DNA of 64,000 nucleotides from Myxococcota bacterium (GCA_023150805.1 JAKLKF010000017.1:19333-83332); one strand, 5' to 3'; shown: positions 35,995-45,442, counted from the stretch's first letter. Notes: generated from the letters alone by a model not told the origin. Numbers and translations: made by a program.

Positions 35995-36956
35995 GGAGGG
36001 AAGACCTCCTCGACGGTGAAGTCGACCCAGAACAGGGCGGCGGTGTTCGGCACCTCCTCCAGCAGGGCGCGGCCGATGTCCCCGGGGGGATCGTCCAGGT
36101 CCGACCACCAGCCGCGGTCGGTCTCGTAGCCGTACTGGAAGGCCACGGGGGCGGGGGCGAAGGTGCGGCCCCAGTCGTCGAAGGTGGCGACCAGCGCGGA
36201 GAGCGACCCCACGTCCTGGCCGTCGTCGACGAAGAGCAGCCCCTCGCGCTCGGTCGGCGGCATCTTCTCGGGCAGCCAGTGCTTGAGGAACAGCGTGTGA
36301 TCGGCGTCGTAGGTGCGCAGCGCGTCGCGCCAGTCCGCCGCCTTGTCGTCGGTGACCGGCTTGCCGTCGTCGTAGGTGCGGAAGCGGAACCACTCGACGT
36401 CGACGCCGAAGCCGACGACGCTCTCGTGGTGGCCGTAGCGGTCCATGACCAGGGTGACGAGGTCCTCGACCGAGGCGTCGCCGGGCTCGACCTGGATCCA
36501 GATCTGCAGCCCGGCGGCGTCGAAGGCGTGGAGCGCGTCCTCGTTGGCGTCCTGGGAGGAGAAGCCGATGTCGTCCCAGCTCCCGCCGGGGGAGGGGAAG
36601 TTCAGGTAGCAGGTGCCGTCGTCGCCGGCGACGCCGACGATCCACACCCCGCCGGGGGCGGCGCCGTCGAAGCGGTCGGCCATGCCCTGCGCCACCTCGG
36701 TCCAGTAGGCCTCGTCGGACATGGCGTGCGCGCCGTAGGGCGAGGCGCGGAAGCCGCCGACCAGGGCGGCGGGCCCGTCCCCGCCCCCGTCGCCGGTCTC
36801 GCCCCCGTCGCCGGTCCCACCCCCGTCGCCGGTCTGGGGCCCGGGGGTGCCGGTGTCGGTGTCGGGCTGGTCGACGGGGCCCGCGCGACGGGGCTCGGGG
36901 TCGAGGCAGGCGGCGAGCAGCAGGGCGAGAGGCAGCGGGGCCAGGGGCAGCGGCAT
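35991..36956 (-). CDS. TIM-barrel glycoside hydrolase-like lipoprotein
   Basis: A 321-aa lipoprotein (lipobox LLLAAC) with a GDGG/GDGGE tether and a domain that reads as a TIM barrel: VWIVGVAGDDG, LQIWIQVEPGD and SVVGFGVDVEWF, where a D-x-E pair sits at a strand end as in glycosidases, followed by HTLFLKHWLPEK. I cannot assign a GH number. The start has GAGG about six bases upstream. It is coupled by GTGA to the SGNH lipoprotein gene, which suggests deacylation plus cleavage of the same polymer. It is divergent from the SH3 lipoprotein. Confidence 0.6.
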   Translation of the reverse strand: MPLPLAPLPLALLLAACLDPEPRRAGPVDQPDTDTGTPGPQTGDGGGTGDGGETGDGGGDGPAALVGGFRASPYGAHAMSDEAYWTEVAQGMADRFDGAAPGGVWIVGVAGDDGTCYLNFPSPGGSWDDIGFSSQDANEDALHAFDAAGLQIWIQVEPGDASVEDLVTLVMDRYGHHESVVGFGVDVEWFRFRTYDDGKPVTDDKAADWRDALRTYDADHTLFLKHWLPEKMPPTEREGLLFVDDGQDVGSLSALVATFDDWGRTFAPAPVAFQYGYETDRGWWSDLDDPPGDIGRALLEEVPNTAALFWVDFTVEEVFPP

Positions 36957-37034
36957 GGGGTCCTCGGGCTGGCACTCTTTTCGCAAGCCTCGTGCCACGC
37001 ACCTCCCCGGCACCCCCCTCCTCCTGGAGACCGC

Positions 37035-38150
37035 GTGGGCCCGATCCCCCTGCTCCGCTCCACCGGACTCGCAGCCTTCTCCCTCGCCTTCGCCGCGTGC
37101 ACGCCCGACGGCCTGCCCACCCGGCCCCTGCCCGACGGCGGCGGCGGTGGGGCAGGCGATGGGGGCACCGATGACCCGTGGGGCACGGAGGACACAGGGG
37201 AGACCGACGGGGGCACCGCCGACGGGGGCACCACCGACGGGGGCACCGAGCCGGACGACGCCCTGCGGCTGGTCGTGAAGCCGGACTACCTCAACCTGCA
37301 CGAGGGCCCCTCCAACGACGACCCCGTGATCCGCGCCCTGGGCTGCGGCAGCGAGGTGACGGTGACGGGCGACGCCGACGGCAACTGGCAGCCCGTGACG
37401 GGTGCCGGCGAAGATGGCTGGGTCAAGAAGGCCTGGCTGGCGCGGCCCGACGAGGCCGGCGACGACCCCTGCCCGGGGCCGGACCCCTACCTGGACGACA
37501 CCCCGGGCCGGGTCGAGGACCTGCTGTCCGTGACGCCCTACGTCGAGCAGGACTGCCGCGACACCAGCTTAGAGGGCTGGCCCTTCGAGGCGCAGCGCTG
37601 CACCTACAACGGCGGCCTGGTGGTCAAGGTCGCCAACCCCTCGGCCGAGCAGGTGACCGCCTGGATCGCCGACGCCTCGCAGCTCATCCCGGCGCTGTGG
37701 GCGCTGGAGGAGCGCGACCGCGACGCCTGGAAGGACGGCCTGGAGATCATCGCCAGCCACACCCTCTACCAGTCCTCGCGCATCTTCCCGCTCGAGGGCG
37801 AGGTGGACGAGGGCTACGTCTACGACTTCAGCCGCGGGGTCACCGAGGGCTGCTCCTCGGGCTGCTACTGCCGCATCAACTCGCTGACCCGCCAGCAGTG
37901 GTGCGAGTACGCCGACAAGGAGCTGGGCCTGGAGGACGAGGAGGACTGCCTGGACGAGTACAGCACCACCGAGTGGACCGAGGCGTGGGCGGACCACTGC
38001 CTGGACGCCCACCGCGCCGCGTGGACCGGGGTGCACCACGGCTACCGGGCGATGGCCTGGTGGGCCAACCAGACGATCGAGGACTCCTTCCCCGACCCCG
38101 AGACGGCCGATCCCGACGAGGTGATCGACCTGCTCGACGCCCTGTACTGA
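37035..38150 (+). CDS. SH3b-domain surface lipoprotein
   Basis: A 371-aa lipoprotein (lipobox LAFAAC) with a GDGGT/DGGT tether. A bacterial SH3 domain lies near residues 80-140 (DYLNLHEGPSNDDPVIRALG through EDGWVKKAWL). Beyond it is a cysteine-containing domain of about 200 aa (CSSGCYCRINS, EEDCLDEYS) of unknown type, ending with a helix. SH3b domains commonly bind peptidoglycan or choline-like targets. The GTG start has GGAGA about five bases upstream. The Cys spacing suggests disulfides. It is convergent with mtgA. Confidence 0.72.
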   Translation: MGPIPLLRSTGLAAFSLAFAACTPDGLPTRPLPDGGGGGAGDGGTDDPWGTEDTGETDGGTADGGTTDGGTEPDDALRLVVKPDYLNLHEGPSNDDPVIRALGCGSEVTVTGDADGNWQPVTGAGEDGWVKKAWLARPDEAGDDPCPGPDPYLDDTPGRVEDLLSVTPYVEQDCRDTSLEGWPFEAQRCTYNGGLVVKVANPSAEQVTAWIADASQLIPALWALEERDRDAWKDGLEIIASHTLYQSSRIFPLEGEVDEGYVYDFSRGVTEGCSSGCYCRINSLTRQQWCEYADKELGLEDEEDCLDEYSTTEWTEAWADHCLDAHRAAWTGVHHGYRAMAWWANQTIEDSFPDPETADPDEVIDLLDALY

Positions 38151-38160
38151 GGGGGCTCAG
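38147..38160. terminator. stop-codon hairpin between convergent genes
   Basis: CTGAG-GGGG-CTCAG is a perfect 5-bp stem with a 4-base loop that contains both stop codons of the convergent SH3 lipoprotein and mtgA genes. Confidence 0.4.
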
Positions 38161-38933
38161 CGCCGCAGCAGGCAGCCGGGCCCGGGCGCCTGCTGCAGCC
38201 AGCGGCGGCGGGTCTCCTGAAAGCCGTCCTGGTCGGGCCAGGGCGCCGGGTTCTCCTGGATCCACGCCGCCCGCTTGCTGGCGGTGGGGCCGTTCACCGA
38301 CCACTTGCGGGGCGAGGGGAAGACCGCCGCCAGCCGCGCGGCCTGCTCGGCGGAGAGGTCGGCGGCGTCGGCCTGCCAGTAGCGCCAGGCGCCGGCCTGC
38401 ACGCCGAAGGTCAGGATCCCCGTCTCGGCGACGTTCAGGTACAGCTCCAGGATGCGCTCCTTGGGCAGGAGCAGCTCCATGAGCAGGGCGTACCAGGTCT
38501 CCAGCCCCTTGCGCAGCCAGCTCTGCTCCTGCCACAGGAAGACGTTGCGGGCGGCCTGCTGGGTGATGGTGCTGCCGCCGCGCAGGCGGCCGCCGTCGCC
38601 CTCGGCCTTGCTGTCGGCGTTGGCCTGGACGGCGGCGCAGATGCCCTGCCAGTCGAAGCCGCGGTGCAGCCAGAAGCGGGCGTCCTCGCTGGCGACGACG
38701 GCGCGGGGCACCCGGCGGCCCAGCGCGTCCAGGTCGCGCCACTGGCGGGTGGGCCAGCGCCACTCCCCCTCGTACGCGTGGTGGTCGAGGATGGCCCCGA
38801 TCATCGTGAAGGTGAGCGGCGGGTTCACGACCCGGGCCAGGCCCACCTGGACCACGCTGAGCAGGACGGCGCCGAGGGCCGCGGCCAGCAGCAGCCGGGG
38901 GAGCGCGCGCACGGCGCGTCGGAGGCGGGACAT
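38157..38933 (-). CDS. mtgA: monofunctional peptidoglycan glycosyltransferase MtgA
   Basis: A 258-aa GT51 enzyme that polymerises lipid II into glycan strands. One N-terminal TM helix (LLLAAALGAVLLSVVQVGLA) anchors it to the inner membrane. The catalytic motifs are complete: EDARFWLHRGFDW (catalytic Glu), RGGSTITQQAARNVFL and KERILELYLNVAE. There is no transpeptidase domain, hence monofunctional. It lies 10 bases after the small membrane gene at 38944, and the two are probably one operon. Confidence 0.93.
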   Translation of the reverse strand: MSRLRRAVRALPRLLLAAALGAVLLSVVQVGLARVVNPPLTFTMIGAILDHHAYEGEWRWPTRQWRDLDALGRRVPRAVVASEDARFWLHRGFDWQGICAAVQANADSKAEGDGGRLRGGSTITQQAARNVFLWQEQSWLRKGLETWYALLMELLLPKERILELYLNVAETGILTFGVQAGAWRYWQADAADLSAEQAARLAAVFPSPRKWSVNGPTASKRAAWIQENPAPWPDQDGFQETRRRWLQQAPGPGCLLRR

Positions 38934-38943
38934 GCCGGTTCCT

Positions 38944-39321
38944 TCAGCGCCGGTCCCGGCCCCAGCGGACCAGGTCCCGGGGCGCGTCCTCCGGCTCCTC
39001 GGGCTCGCGCCGCCACTGCCGCCAGAAGCCCAGGGCCAGCACCGTCGAGGTCGCCACCCCGACCCAGCCCAGGAGCCAGAGCTGCAGCGTGTTCAGCTCC
39101 TGGCCCTGCAGGGTGGGCGCCTTGACCTTGCCGAGCGCGCTGGCCCACACGTAGAGGCCCAGGCCCACACCCAGCGCCCACTGGACGATCGCCACGACGG
39201 GCGCGGCGCCGGTGGTCGGCAGCCGGTCACCCACCCCGACCAGGAGCAGCAGGGCCAGGAGCGGGCCGAGGATGGCACCAGCGACGAGCACCGTGTCGAC
39301 GAGCGTCAGGGCCGGATCCAC
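38944..39321 (-). CDS. small polytopic membrane protein upstream of mtgA
   Basis: A 125-aa protein with three or so TM helices (TLVDTVLVAGAILGPLLALLLLVG, AIVQWALGVGLGLYVW, LQLWLLGWVGVATSTVLALG) and a charged C-terminal tail. The GTG start (39321) has GGAGG five bases upstream, and TATGAT, a good -10, is 18 bases further. The ORF track version is longer and unsupported. It lies 10 bases before mtgA, suggesting a linked role in wall synthesis. No family recognised. Confidence 0.65.
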   Translation of the reverse strand: MDPALTLVDTVLVAGAILGPLLALLLLVGVGDRLPTTGAAPVVAIVQWALGVGLGLYVWASALGKVKAPTLQGQELNTLQLWLLGWVGVATSTVLALGFWRQWRREPEEPEDAPRDLVRWGRDRR

Positions 39322-39339
39322 GGGCGCCTCCTCGGGCGC

Positions 39340-39345
39340 ATCATA
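39340..39345 (-). promoter_or_regulatory. -10 box TATGAT for the mtgA operon
   Basis: TATGAT on the minus strand lies 18 bases before the GTG at 39321. An overlapping CATACT on the plus strand could serve the divergent gene at 39371. Confidence 0.5.
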
Positions 39346-39370
39346 CTCCCCTCGACCGGGAGTGCCCCCG

Positions 39371-39835
39371 ATGCCGCTGTTGCTCCTGCTGCTCGCCGCC
39401 CGCCTGCCGGATCCGCCTGCCGCCGTCGCCGAGCTGCTGCTGGCCGACGCCGACGGGCAGGTCCTGGTCCAGCTCCGCCAGGAGCGGTGCTGGCGCGACC
39501 GCGCCCTGCCCGCGCCGCTGGAGACGCTGCAGGATCCGCTGCACACGGGCCTGCGGCTGGAGCTGGCGCGTGCGCCCGGCGCCCGGACCTGCCTGTGGAC
39601 CGGCTACCGCCCCTCGGCGCACGAGGCGGAGGGCGACACGCTGGTGCGCTACCAGCTCCTGCTGGAGCAGCGGGAGGAGGTGGTGGAGGGCGTCTGGGTC
39701 GAGGACCACGAGGAGGTGCCCCGCCGCTGGTGGACCGCGACCGGCCAGCACCAGGGGGCCCGGCTGGAGCTGTCGCTGCGCAGCTGGGAGGACCAGGGCG
39801 CCGCGACGCTGCGGGGCGTCGTCGCGACCCCCTGA
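39371..39835 (+). CDS. small exported protein, unknown function
   Basis: A 154-aa protein with a short signal peptide (MPLLLLLLAARLPDPPAAV). The mature part is strand-rich and charged, with two Cys residues (RCWRDRAL and RTCLW) that could form a disulfide. No family is recognised. GGGAG lies 8 bases upstream of the ATG. The MaoC hydratase gene follows 40 bases later on the same strand, but a functional link is not evident. Confidence 0.6.
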   Translation: MPLLLLLLAARLPDPPAAVAELLLADADGQVLVQLRQERCWRDRALPAPLETLQDPLHTGLRLELARAPGARTCLWTGYRPSAHEAEGDTLVRYQLLLEQREEVVEGVWVEDHEEVPRRWWTATGQHQGARLELSLRSWEDQGAATLRGVVATP

Positions 39836-39875
39836 ATGGCATAGACGCACGCCCCTTCCCACCCAGGAGCCCCCC

Positions 39876-40337
39876 ATGCCCACCACCATCCACGGCGCGG
39901 ACGGCCTGCGCGCCGCCGTCGGCCAGGACCTCGGCGCCACCGCCTGGCAGACCATGGAGTTCGCCCGGATCCAGACCTTCGCCGACGCCACCGACGATCA
40001 CCAGTGGATCCACGTCGACCGCGACCGCATCGCCAAGGAGTCGCCCTACGGCGCGCCCATCGCCCACGGCTACCTGACCCTGTCCCTGGTGGCCGGGAAG
40101 TTCTTCGAGCTCATCGAGCTGCAGGGCTTCCAGATGGTGATCAACTACGGCTGCAACAAGGTGCGCTTCCCCAACCCGCTGAAGGAAGGCAACCGCTACC
40201 GCCTGTCGATGACCCTGTCGGAGGTGGCCGACCGCAAGGAGTGGCTGGAGGCCACCTTCGTCGCGACCATCGAGATCGAGGGCCAGGGCAAGCCGGCCTG
40301 CGTCGCCGAGTGCGTCTACCGCTTCCTGCCGCAGTAG
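39876..40337 (+). CDS. MaoC-family (R)-specific enoyl-CoA hydratase
   Basis: A 153-aa single hot-dog domain hydratase. The catalytic motif is complete: FADATDDHQWIHVD, then PIAHGYLTLSL. Single-domain MaoC proteins hydrate enoyl-CoAs for polyhydroxyalkanoate supply or fatty-acid turnover. The start has GGAG seven bases upstream. A 34-bp tandem repeat begins just beyond the stop. Confidence 0.9.
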   Translation: MPTTIHGADGLRAAVGQDLGATAWQTMEFARIQTFADATDDHQWIHVDRDRIAKESPYGAPIAHGYLTLSLVAGKFFELIELQGFQMVINYGCNKVRFPNPLKEGNRYRLSMTLSEVADRKEWLEATFVATIEIEGQGKPACVAECVYRFLPQ

Positions 40338-40350
40338 GTTTCAGGGGGGG

Positions 40351-40430
40351 AACCCCTCCGGGGTCGGGGGCGCCCCACGGGGGAAACCCCTCCGGGGTCG
40401 GGGGCGCCCCACGGGGGGAACCCCTCCAGG
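40351..40430. repeat. 34-bp tandem repeat, about 2.4 copies
   Basis: The unit aacccctccggggtcggg... recurs at 40351, 40385 and 40419 with a 34-base period. Each unit contains CCCC-ACG-GGGG, able to form a small hairpin. It fills the gap between two convergent genes, so a terminator or boundary role is possible. The antisense reads RGAPPTPEGFP repeats, an artefact. Confidence 0.85.
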
Positions 40431-40438
40431 TTCCGCCC

Positions 40439-41098
40439 TCAGCCGCCGTCGCCCCACTGGACCAGCTCGTCGCTGGTCTGGGTGCTGCTGTCGCCCTCGG
40501 AGTACTCCCGCAGCAGCTCGACGGAGCCGTCGGTGGCGCCGTCGGCGTGGAGGCGACCGGAGGTGGAGACGCTGCTGGCGTCGGCCGCCTCCAGGTCGTA
40601 GGCCGACAGGTCGACCTCGCCGCCCAGCTCGTCGGGGCTCATCTCCAGCGAGAAGCTGGCCTGGGTGGGCACGCCGGTGGTCTCGTCGACCTCGACGGGC
40701 AGCTCGCCGGCCGGGTCGGGGACCTGCAGGTCCAGGGCCCACAGGTCGTCGAGCTGGTCGTCGCCGGTGGCCACGGCCAGCTCGACCTCGACCGCCAGGT
40801 AGTCGTCGCAGATCACGTCGAGGTCGGCCACCGCCGCGCCCTCGGGGGCCTCGGCCTCCTCCAGGTCGACGAAGCGCACACCGGCGGTGCTCTGCACCTG
40901 GGCCAGCAGGGTGGTCGCGGGGCTGACCAGGGTCGTCGCCGCCGCCGACCAGGGCCCCGACAGCGGGTCCATCGCCTGGGCCGCCGAGAAGCCCAGCGGG
41001 CTCACCTCGTCCCAGTCCAGGTCGGTCTCGGTGGCGTCGCAGTGGGGGACGAAGGTATCCATCCGGCAGCCCAGCAGGCAGAGCAGGAGCGGAAACAT
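40439..41098 (-). CDS. small lipoprotein, unknown function
   Basis: A 219-aa lipoprotein (lipobox LCLLGC) with an acidic mature domain. No tether repeat and no catalytic motif are visible; one further pair of Cys residues (HCDATE, VICDDY) could bond. GGAGG lies five bases upstream of the ATG, and TACGAT, a -10-like box, lies 17 bases further. The ORF track's long N-terminal extension is antisense shadow. Family not recognised. Confidence 0.68.
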   Translation of the reverse strand: MFPLLLCLLGCRMDTFVPHCDATETDLDWDEVSPLGFSAAQAMDPLSGPWSAAATTLVSPATTLLAQVQSTAGVRFVDLEEAEAPEGAAVADLDVICDDYLAVEVELAVATGDDQLDDLWALDLQVPDPAGELPVEVDETTGVPTQASFSLEMSPDELGGEVDLSAYDLEAADASSVSTSGRLHADGATDGSVELLREYSEGDSSTQTSDELVQWGDGG

Positions 41099-41142
41099 GC
41101 AGCCTCCTCGCGGGGATCGTAGCCCCGCCGCGCGCCCGCCGC

Positions 41143-41766
41143 TCAGCGGCCCAGGAGCAGGTCGCTCGCCGCCGCCAGCGCCGACAGCGGCCCCGCGCCG
41201 GCCACCTCGGCGCCGATCAGCAGGGCGGCCAGCAGGAAGGGGCCCACCACCTGGAGCCGGGCCCAGTGCGGGCGCCAGCGGTAGGGCACCAGGCCGTCGA
41301 CGATGCGCCCGCCGTCCAGCGGGGGCACGGGCAGCAGGTTGAAGGCGGCCAGCCCCAGGTTCAGCGGCACGGCGACCGCCAGCAGCGCCAGCAGGCCGCT
41401 GCCGACCGGGTGGGCCGGCGCCAGCGCGACCGGGCGGTGGACCAGCGCGGCCAGCAGGGCCAGCACCAGGTTGCTGGCCGGGCCGGCCCCCGCCGCCAGC
41501 AGCAGGCCCGTGTCCTGGTGCACGCCGCGGAAGCGCAGCGGGTTGACCGGCACGGGCTTCGCCCAGCCGATGGGCACGCCGACGAGCGGCAGCAGCACGG
41601 TGCCCACCCAGTCGACGTGGACCAGCGGGTCCACCCGCATCCGCCCCATCAGGCGGGCGGTGTCGTCGCCCAGGCGGTTCGCCGTCCAGGCGTGGGCCCA
41701 CTCGTGCACCGACAGCGACAGCCACAGGGGCACCAGCACGGTCAGCCGGGCGACCAGCCAGTCCAT
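41143..41766 (-). CDS. site-2 (M50) intramembrane metalloprotease
   Basis: A 207-aa, four-to-five TM metalloprotease of the Rip/S2P type. The zinc motif HEWAH lies in the first TM region (residues about 16-20). The third ligand motif is [13 protein letters not shown]. The [18 protein letters not shown] loop is typical. It cuts TM segments of anchored proteins such as anti-sigma factors. The ATG follows the FtsH-like gene's TGA by one base (TGAGATG), so the two are coupled. Confidence 0.9.
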   Translation of the reverse strand: MDWLVARLTVLVPLWLSLSVHEWAHAWTANRLGDDTARLMGRMRVDPLVHVDWVGTVLLPLVGVPIGWAKPVPVNPLRFRGVHQDTGLLLAAGAGPASNLVLALLAALVHRPVALAPAHPVGSGLLALLAVAVPLNLGLAAFNLLPVPPLDGGRIVDGLVPYRWRPHWARLQVVGPFLLAALLIGAEVAGAGPLSALAAASDLLLGR

Positions 41767-41767
41767 C

Positions 41768-43207
41768 TCAGGCCGGCTCCCGCGGGGGCTCGACACGCAC
41801 GACGTGCCGCCGCGCGACCGCGACCTCGCGACCGTCGGCCTGCCGCAGCTTCAGGAAGTGGCCGTCCGCCCACACCAGGGCCCCCTCGACCACGGTGCCG
41901 TCGGCGAGCTGGACGCGGGCCTGCTGGCTGCCGTCGCCGCGCGAGAGCTGCCAGGAGGAGTCGACCAGGGCCTGGTCCAGCGGCGCGAAGGCCTCGCCCT
42001 GGGCGCGCAGGGCGGCCAGCGCGTCGGCCAGGTCCTGCGCGCGCAGCTCGACCGTGCCCTGTCGCTCGGCGCGGCGGCGCACGGCCAGCAGGGCCGCCTC
42101 GTTGCAGAGCTGCTCCAGCCCCGCGCCGGTGGCGCCGGCCGCGCGCTCGGCCCAGGCCGCCAGGTCGACGTCGGGCGCGAGCGGCTTGCCCTGGGCGTGG
42201 ATGCGCAGGACCTGGGTCGCCGCGGCCTGGTCCAGCGGCGGGATGCGCAGCCGCACGTCGAAGCGGCCGGGCCGGATGAGCGCCGGGTCCAGGATGTCGG
42301 AGCGGTTGGTGGCGCCGATGACGACGACGCGGGCCTGGGGCTCGAAGCCGTCCATCGCCACCAGGATCTGGTTGAGCGTCTGTTCGCGCTCCTCGTTCCA
42401 GTGGCCGATGCCCGAGCCGCGGCGCCGCCCGATGGCGTCCAGCTCGTCGATGAAGATGACGGCGGGCGCGTTCTTGCTGGCCTGCTCGAACAGGTCGCGC
42501 ACCCGCGCGGCGCCCACGCCGACGAACATCTCGACGAACTCCGAGCCGGAGACCACGAAGAAGCGCACCCCGGCCTCGCCGGCGACGGCCCGCGCCAGCA
42601 GGGTCTTGCCGCTGCCGGGCGGCCCCTCCAGCAGGATGCCGCGGGGCACGCGGGCCCCGGCCTGGGCCCAGGCGTCGGGGTGCTGCAGGAAGTCGACCAC
42701 GTCGGACAGGCGGGCCTTGGCCTCGTCGCAGCCGCCGACGTCGGAGAAGCGCGTGGCGGGGGGCTTCTCCAGCAGCCGCGCCCGGCTCTTGCGCATCTGG
42801 TCGGCGGTGGCCGTGCCCTGGGCGCGCAGCCGCCGCAGGAACCAGGCCAGGCCTCCCACCACGACCAGGGCCACCACCAGCAGGGGCAGGAGGCCCAGCA
42901 GCCCGCCGGCCAGCCCGACCAGGCCCAGGTCGTAGTCCAGGTAGATCCCCCGCTCGGCCAGGACCTGGATCGCCTCGGGCGCCAGCACGCCGCGGGACCG
43001 GTAGACCTGCCCGTCGCGGGTGCTCACCTCGTAGGTCATGTCTTCGGTCCAGCGGACTCCGAGCACCTCGTCCTGGGCGATGTCCTGCTCGACCTGGGCC
43101 CAGGGCTGCTCGGGCGGCTCCTCGCCCTGCACCAGCCAGAAGGCGCCGAGGAAGAGGAGCACGAGCGCCAGCCAGACCAGCAGGGTGCGGCGGGAGGAGG
43201 GGGTCAC
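41768..43207 (-). CDS. FtsH-like AAA+ protein lacking the zinc protease domain
   Basis: A 479-aa protein. FtsH parts in order: TM1 (residues 8-27), periplasmic domain, TM2 (about 95-125) and a complete AAA+ module. The module has Walker A GPPGSGKT (195-202), pore loop FVEMFVGVG, Walker [11 protein letters not shown], second region of homology [17 protein letters not shown], and the lid helix. FtsH is normally 610-650 aa; here the M41 domain with HEAGH is absent. After the lid there is only a small beta domain of about 60 aa ([20 protein letters not shown]). No HEAGH is seen in other frames, so this is domain loss, not a frameshift. It keeps the site-2 protease as the next gene. Predicted role is an unfoldase for S2P substrates. 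Confidence 0.9.
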   Translation of the reverse strand: MTPSSRRTLLVWLALVLLFLGAFWLVQGEEPPEQPWAQVEQDIAQDEVLGVRWTEDMTYEVSTRDGQVYRSRGVLAPEAIQVLAERGIYLDYDLGLVGLAGGLLGLLPLLVVALVVVGGLAWFLRRLRAQGTATADQMRKSRARLLEKPPATRFSDVGGCDEAKARLSDVVDFLQHPDAWAQAGARVPRGILLEGPPGSGKTLLARAVAGEAGVRFFVVSGSEFVEMFVGVGAARVRDLFEQASKNAPAVIFIDELDAIGRRRGSGIGHWNEEREQTLNQILVAMDGFEPQARVVVIGATNRSDILDPALIRPGRFDVRLRIPPLDQAAATQVLRIHAQGKPLAPDVDLAAWAERAAGATGAGLEQLCNEAALLAVRRRAERQGTVELRAQDLADALAALRAQGEAFAPLDQALVDSSWQLSRGDGSQQARVQLADGTVVEGALVWADGHFLKLRQADGREVAVARRHVVRVEPPREPA

Positions 43208-43251
43208 GGGGCACCCGGGGCGGAGGCTGGCGGGGTGGGGGAGGGCGAGAG

Positions 43252-43257
43252 GATACA
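43252..43257 (-). promoter_or_regulatory. -10 box TATCCT for the FtsH-like/S2P operon
   Basis: TATCCT on the minus strand lies about 44 bases before the GTG of the FtsH-like gene, in the divergent gap with the lipoprotein at 43282. Confidence 0.35.
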
Positions 43258-43281
43258 GGAGCGCCCCGCCTGGGAGACCCC

Positions 43282-45351
43282 GTGCTGCTCCTCGCCCTGC
43301 TGGCCTGCTCCTCGCCGCCGCCCCAGACCATCACCGTCTACGTCGACTCGGACGACCCCGCGCTGGCCGCCATCACCACGATGGTCGAGCGCGTGGGCGA
43401 CGACCGCCTGACGGTCAGTGTGGAGAGCGCCAGCATCGCCCAGGCCGAGCAGGACGAGGACCTGGCCATCGTCGTCGAGCCCAGCGGCGAGTGCGGGGAG
43501 TGCTACATCCTGCGCGACGAGGACGGCGCCTGGCAGGTCGAGGGCGGCGGCCTGCTGGGCAAGCAGTACGGCCTGGCCCACATGCTCGAGCTGTTCGGCT
43601 ACCGCTTCCCGCACCCCTTCCAGGCGCGGGTGCCCGCCGTGCTGCCCAAGGGGCTGGACGACGACCACCCCGACCTGCTGCGGGTCCACGCGCCCGAACA
43701 GACCCTGCGCGGGCTGCACCTGCACACGCTGCACCCCATCGAGGGCCTGTTCGGCTTCTGGGACGAGGTGCCCGGAGGGGCCGAAGGCGCCGAGCTGGAG
43801 CGGGTCGAGGCGGTGGTCGACTGGGTGGTGAAGAACCGCGGCAACCACCTGCAGTGGGTGGGGCTGGACGACATCGAGGACGGAGGGGCGCCGCACGAGG
43901 CCTGGCTGGCGCGGGCGACGGCGGCGAACGAGGCGGCCCACGCGCGCGGGCTGACCACCGGCCTGGGCGTGCAGCTCTTCGGCAGCGGCAACCTCCAGCA
44001 GGCCTTCGACCTGCTCGACAGCGACCCCGGCGACCGCGAGGGCCGGCTGGAGGCGATGGCGGCCCGCTGGGCCCTGGTCACGCCGGCGGGCTTCGACGTG
44101 TACGATCTCTCCTTCGGCGAGTTCTTCGGCGAGGACCCGCAGAGCTTCGTCGACGCGGCGACCCTGGCGCGCCAGAGCCTGGCGGCGGCCGACCCCGAGG
44201 CCGAGATGTCGGCCGTGGTCCACGTCGGCGCCAGCGAGGACCAGCGCGTCGAGTACGATGGACAGTCGATGATCTACTACATGCTGGCGCAGTACGTGGA
44301 GGACACGATCCTGCACGTCCACACCGTCATGTACTACAACCTGTACGACGACGCGGGCGGGGCCTACCACCACGACGACTTCTCCGAGCACCGCGCCCTG
44401 ATCCAGCAGCAGCTCCAGCAGGGCGAGCGCGTCGCCTACTTCCCCGAGAGCGCCTACTGGGTGGCCTTCGACAACCCGGTGCCGCTCTACCTGCCTCTGT
44501 ACGTCAAGAGCCGGCACCACGACATCGCCAGCCTGCGGGCCGATGCCCTGGCCGCGGGCGCGCCGGACCTGGACGAGCACGTCCTGTTCAGCACGGGCTG
44601 GGAGTGGGGCTACTGGCAGAACGACGCCTTCACGCTGCGCATGGGCTACGAGCTGCCCCCGGACTGGGGGGATCTGTACCGGGACTGGTTCGCCGTGGAC
44701 GGCGCCGACGGCCTGGCCCTGGCGCAGGCGGTGGTCGACCTGGCCGAGGCCCAGCACGTCGCGCTCATCGAGGGCCGCGGCGCGGCCTACCTGGCCGGGC
44801 GCGACGCGGCGATGGACGTGGGCTTCGGCGCGGGCATCGTGGCGGCCCCCGACCGGCTGGGCTTCGAGGAGCTGGCGGCCCTGGGCGAGGCCGAGCGCGC
44901 CGCCTTCGACGCGGCGACGCTGGAGCCGCTGCGCGGCCTGGAGGCGGCGACGGCCCAGGCGCTGGACGCGGTGCAGGCGCTGGACCTGGTCCGCACGGAC
45001 CGGTGGGCGCAGGAGATCCGCGACGGGGTCGAGGTGGACCTGTACCGGGTGCGCTTCACCCTGGGTCTGTACCAGGCGGTGCTGGCGGGGGCGGCCGGCG
45101 AGGATCCGACGCCCTCCCTGGCGGCCGCCGACGAGGCCTGGGCCCAGGCTCGCGCCGTGGTCGACCGCCGCCACGCCGACCTGCACGATCCGCTGGGCGA
45201 GACGCTGGTCGACGACGGCGTGGAGAACCCCACGATCTACGACTACGGCTACCTGTTGCGGGCCGGGGAGCTGTGCTTCTGGGAGCGGGAGCGGGTCCAG
45301 GCGGCGCGGCTGCTGGAGGGCAGCGACGAGCAGGTCCCGAGCTGCTTCTGA
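43282..45351 (+). CDS. large glycoside hydrolase-like lipoprotein
   Basis: A 689-aa lipoprotein (lipobox LLALLAC). An N-terminal alpha/beta domain ends [17 protein letters not shown], which resembles the accessory domain in GH20/GH67/GH84-type enzymes. The middle reads as a TIM barrel beginning [17 protein letters not shown], with acidic strand ends ([27 protein letters not shown]). A helical C-terminal region follows. Activity on a uronic-acid or amino-sugar glycan is plausible; the GH family is not assignable by eye. The GTG start has GGGAG about six bases upstream. Confidence 0.6.
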   Translation: MLLLALLACSSPPPQTITVYVDSDDPALAAITTMVERVGDDRLTVSVESASIAQAEQDEDLAIVVEPSGECGECYILRDEDGAWQVEGGGLLGKQYGLAHMLELFGYRFPHPFQARVPAVLPKGLDDDHPDLLRVHAPEQTLRGLHLHTLHPIEGLFGFWDEVPGGAEGAELERVEAVVDWVVKNRGNHLQWVGLDDIEDGGAPHEAWLARATAANEAAHARGLTTGLGVQLFGSGNLQQAFDLLDSDPGDREGRLEAMAARWALVTPAGFDVYDLSFGEFFGEDPQSFVDAATLARQSLAAADPEAEMSAVVHVGASEDQRVEYDGQSMIYYMLAQYVEDTILHVHTVMYYNLYDDAGGAYHHDDFSEHRALIQQQLQQGERVAYFPESAYWVAFDNPVPLYLPLYVKSRHHDIASLRADALAAGAPDLDEHVLFSTGWEWGYWQNDAFTLRMGYELPPDWGDLYRDWFAVDGADGLALAQAVVDLAEAQHVALIEGRGAAYLAGRDAAMDVGFGAGIVAAPDRLGFEELAALGEAERAAFDAATLEPLRGLEAATAQALDAVQALDLVRTDRWAQEIRDGVEVDLYRVRFTLGLYQAVLAGAAGEDPTPSLAAADEAWAQARAVVDRRHADLHDPLGETLVDDGVENPTIYDYGYLLRAGELCFWERERVQAARLLEGSDEQVPSCF

Positions 45352-45442
45352 GCGCCGCCCCCCGGCGGCGGGGACCGGTGCGTCGGAGCCTGTGCGATGA
45401 TGGGCTCCTCCTCGTCCCCCGCGCGGAGCGCGACGAACCCGG

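Noticed and set aside
36957-37302. Longer start for the GH-like lipoprotein gene
   Set aside because: The extension is antisense to the SH3 lipoprotein tether; ATG 36956 has a lipobox and a GAGG site.
40351-40430. Possible CRISPR array
   Set aside because: Repeats are directly abutting with a 34-base period, no unique spacers and only about 2.4 units; no cas gene is present.
41768-43207. Frameshifted or truncated ordinary ftsH
   Set aside because: The frame continues into a coherent small beta domain and stops one base before a coupled gene, and no HEAGH is seen in other frames.
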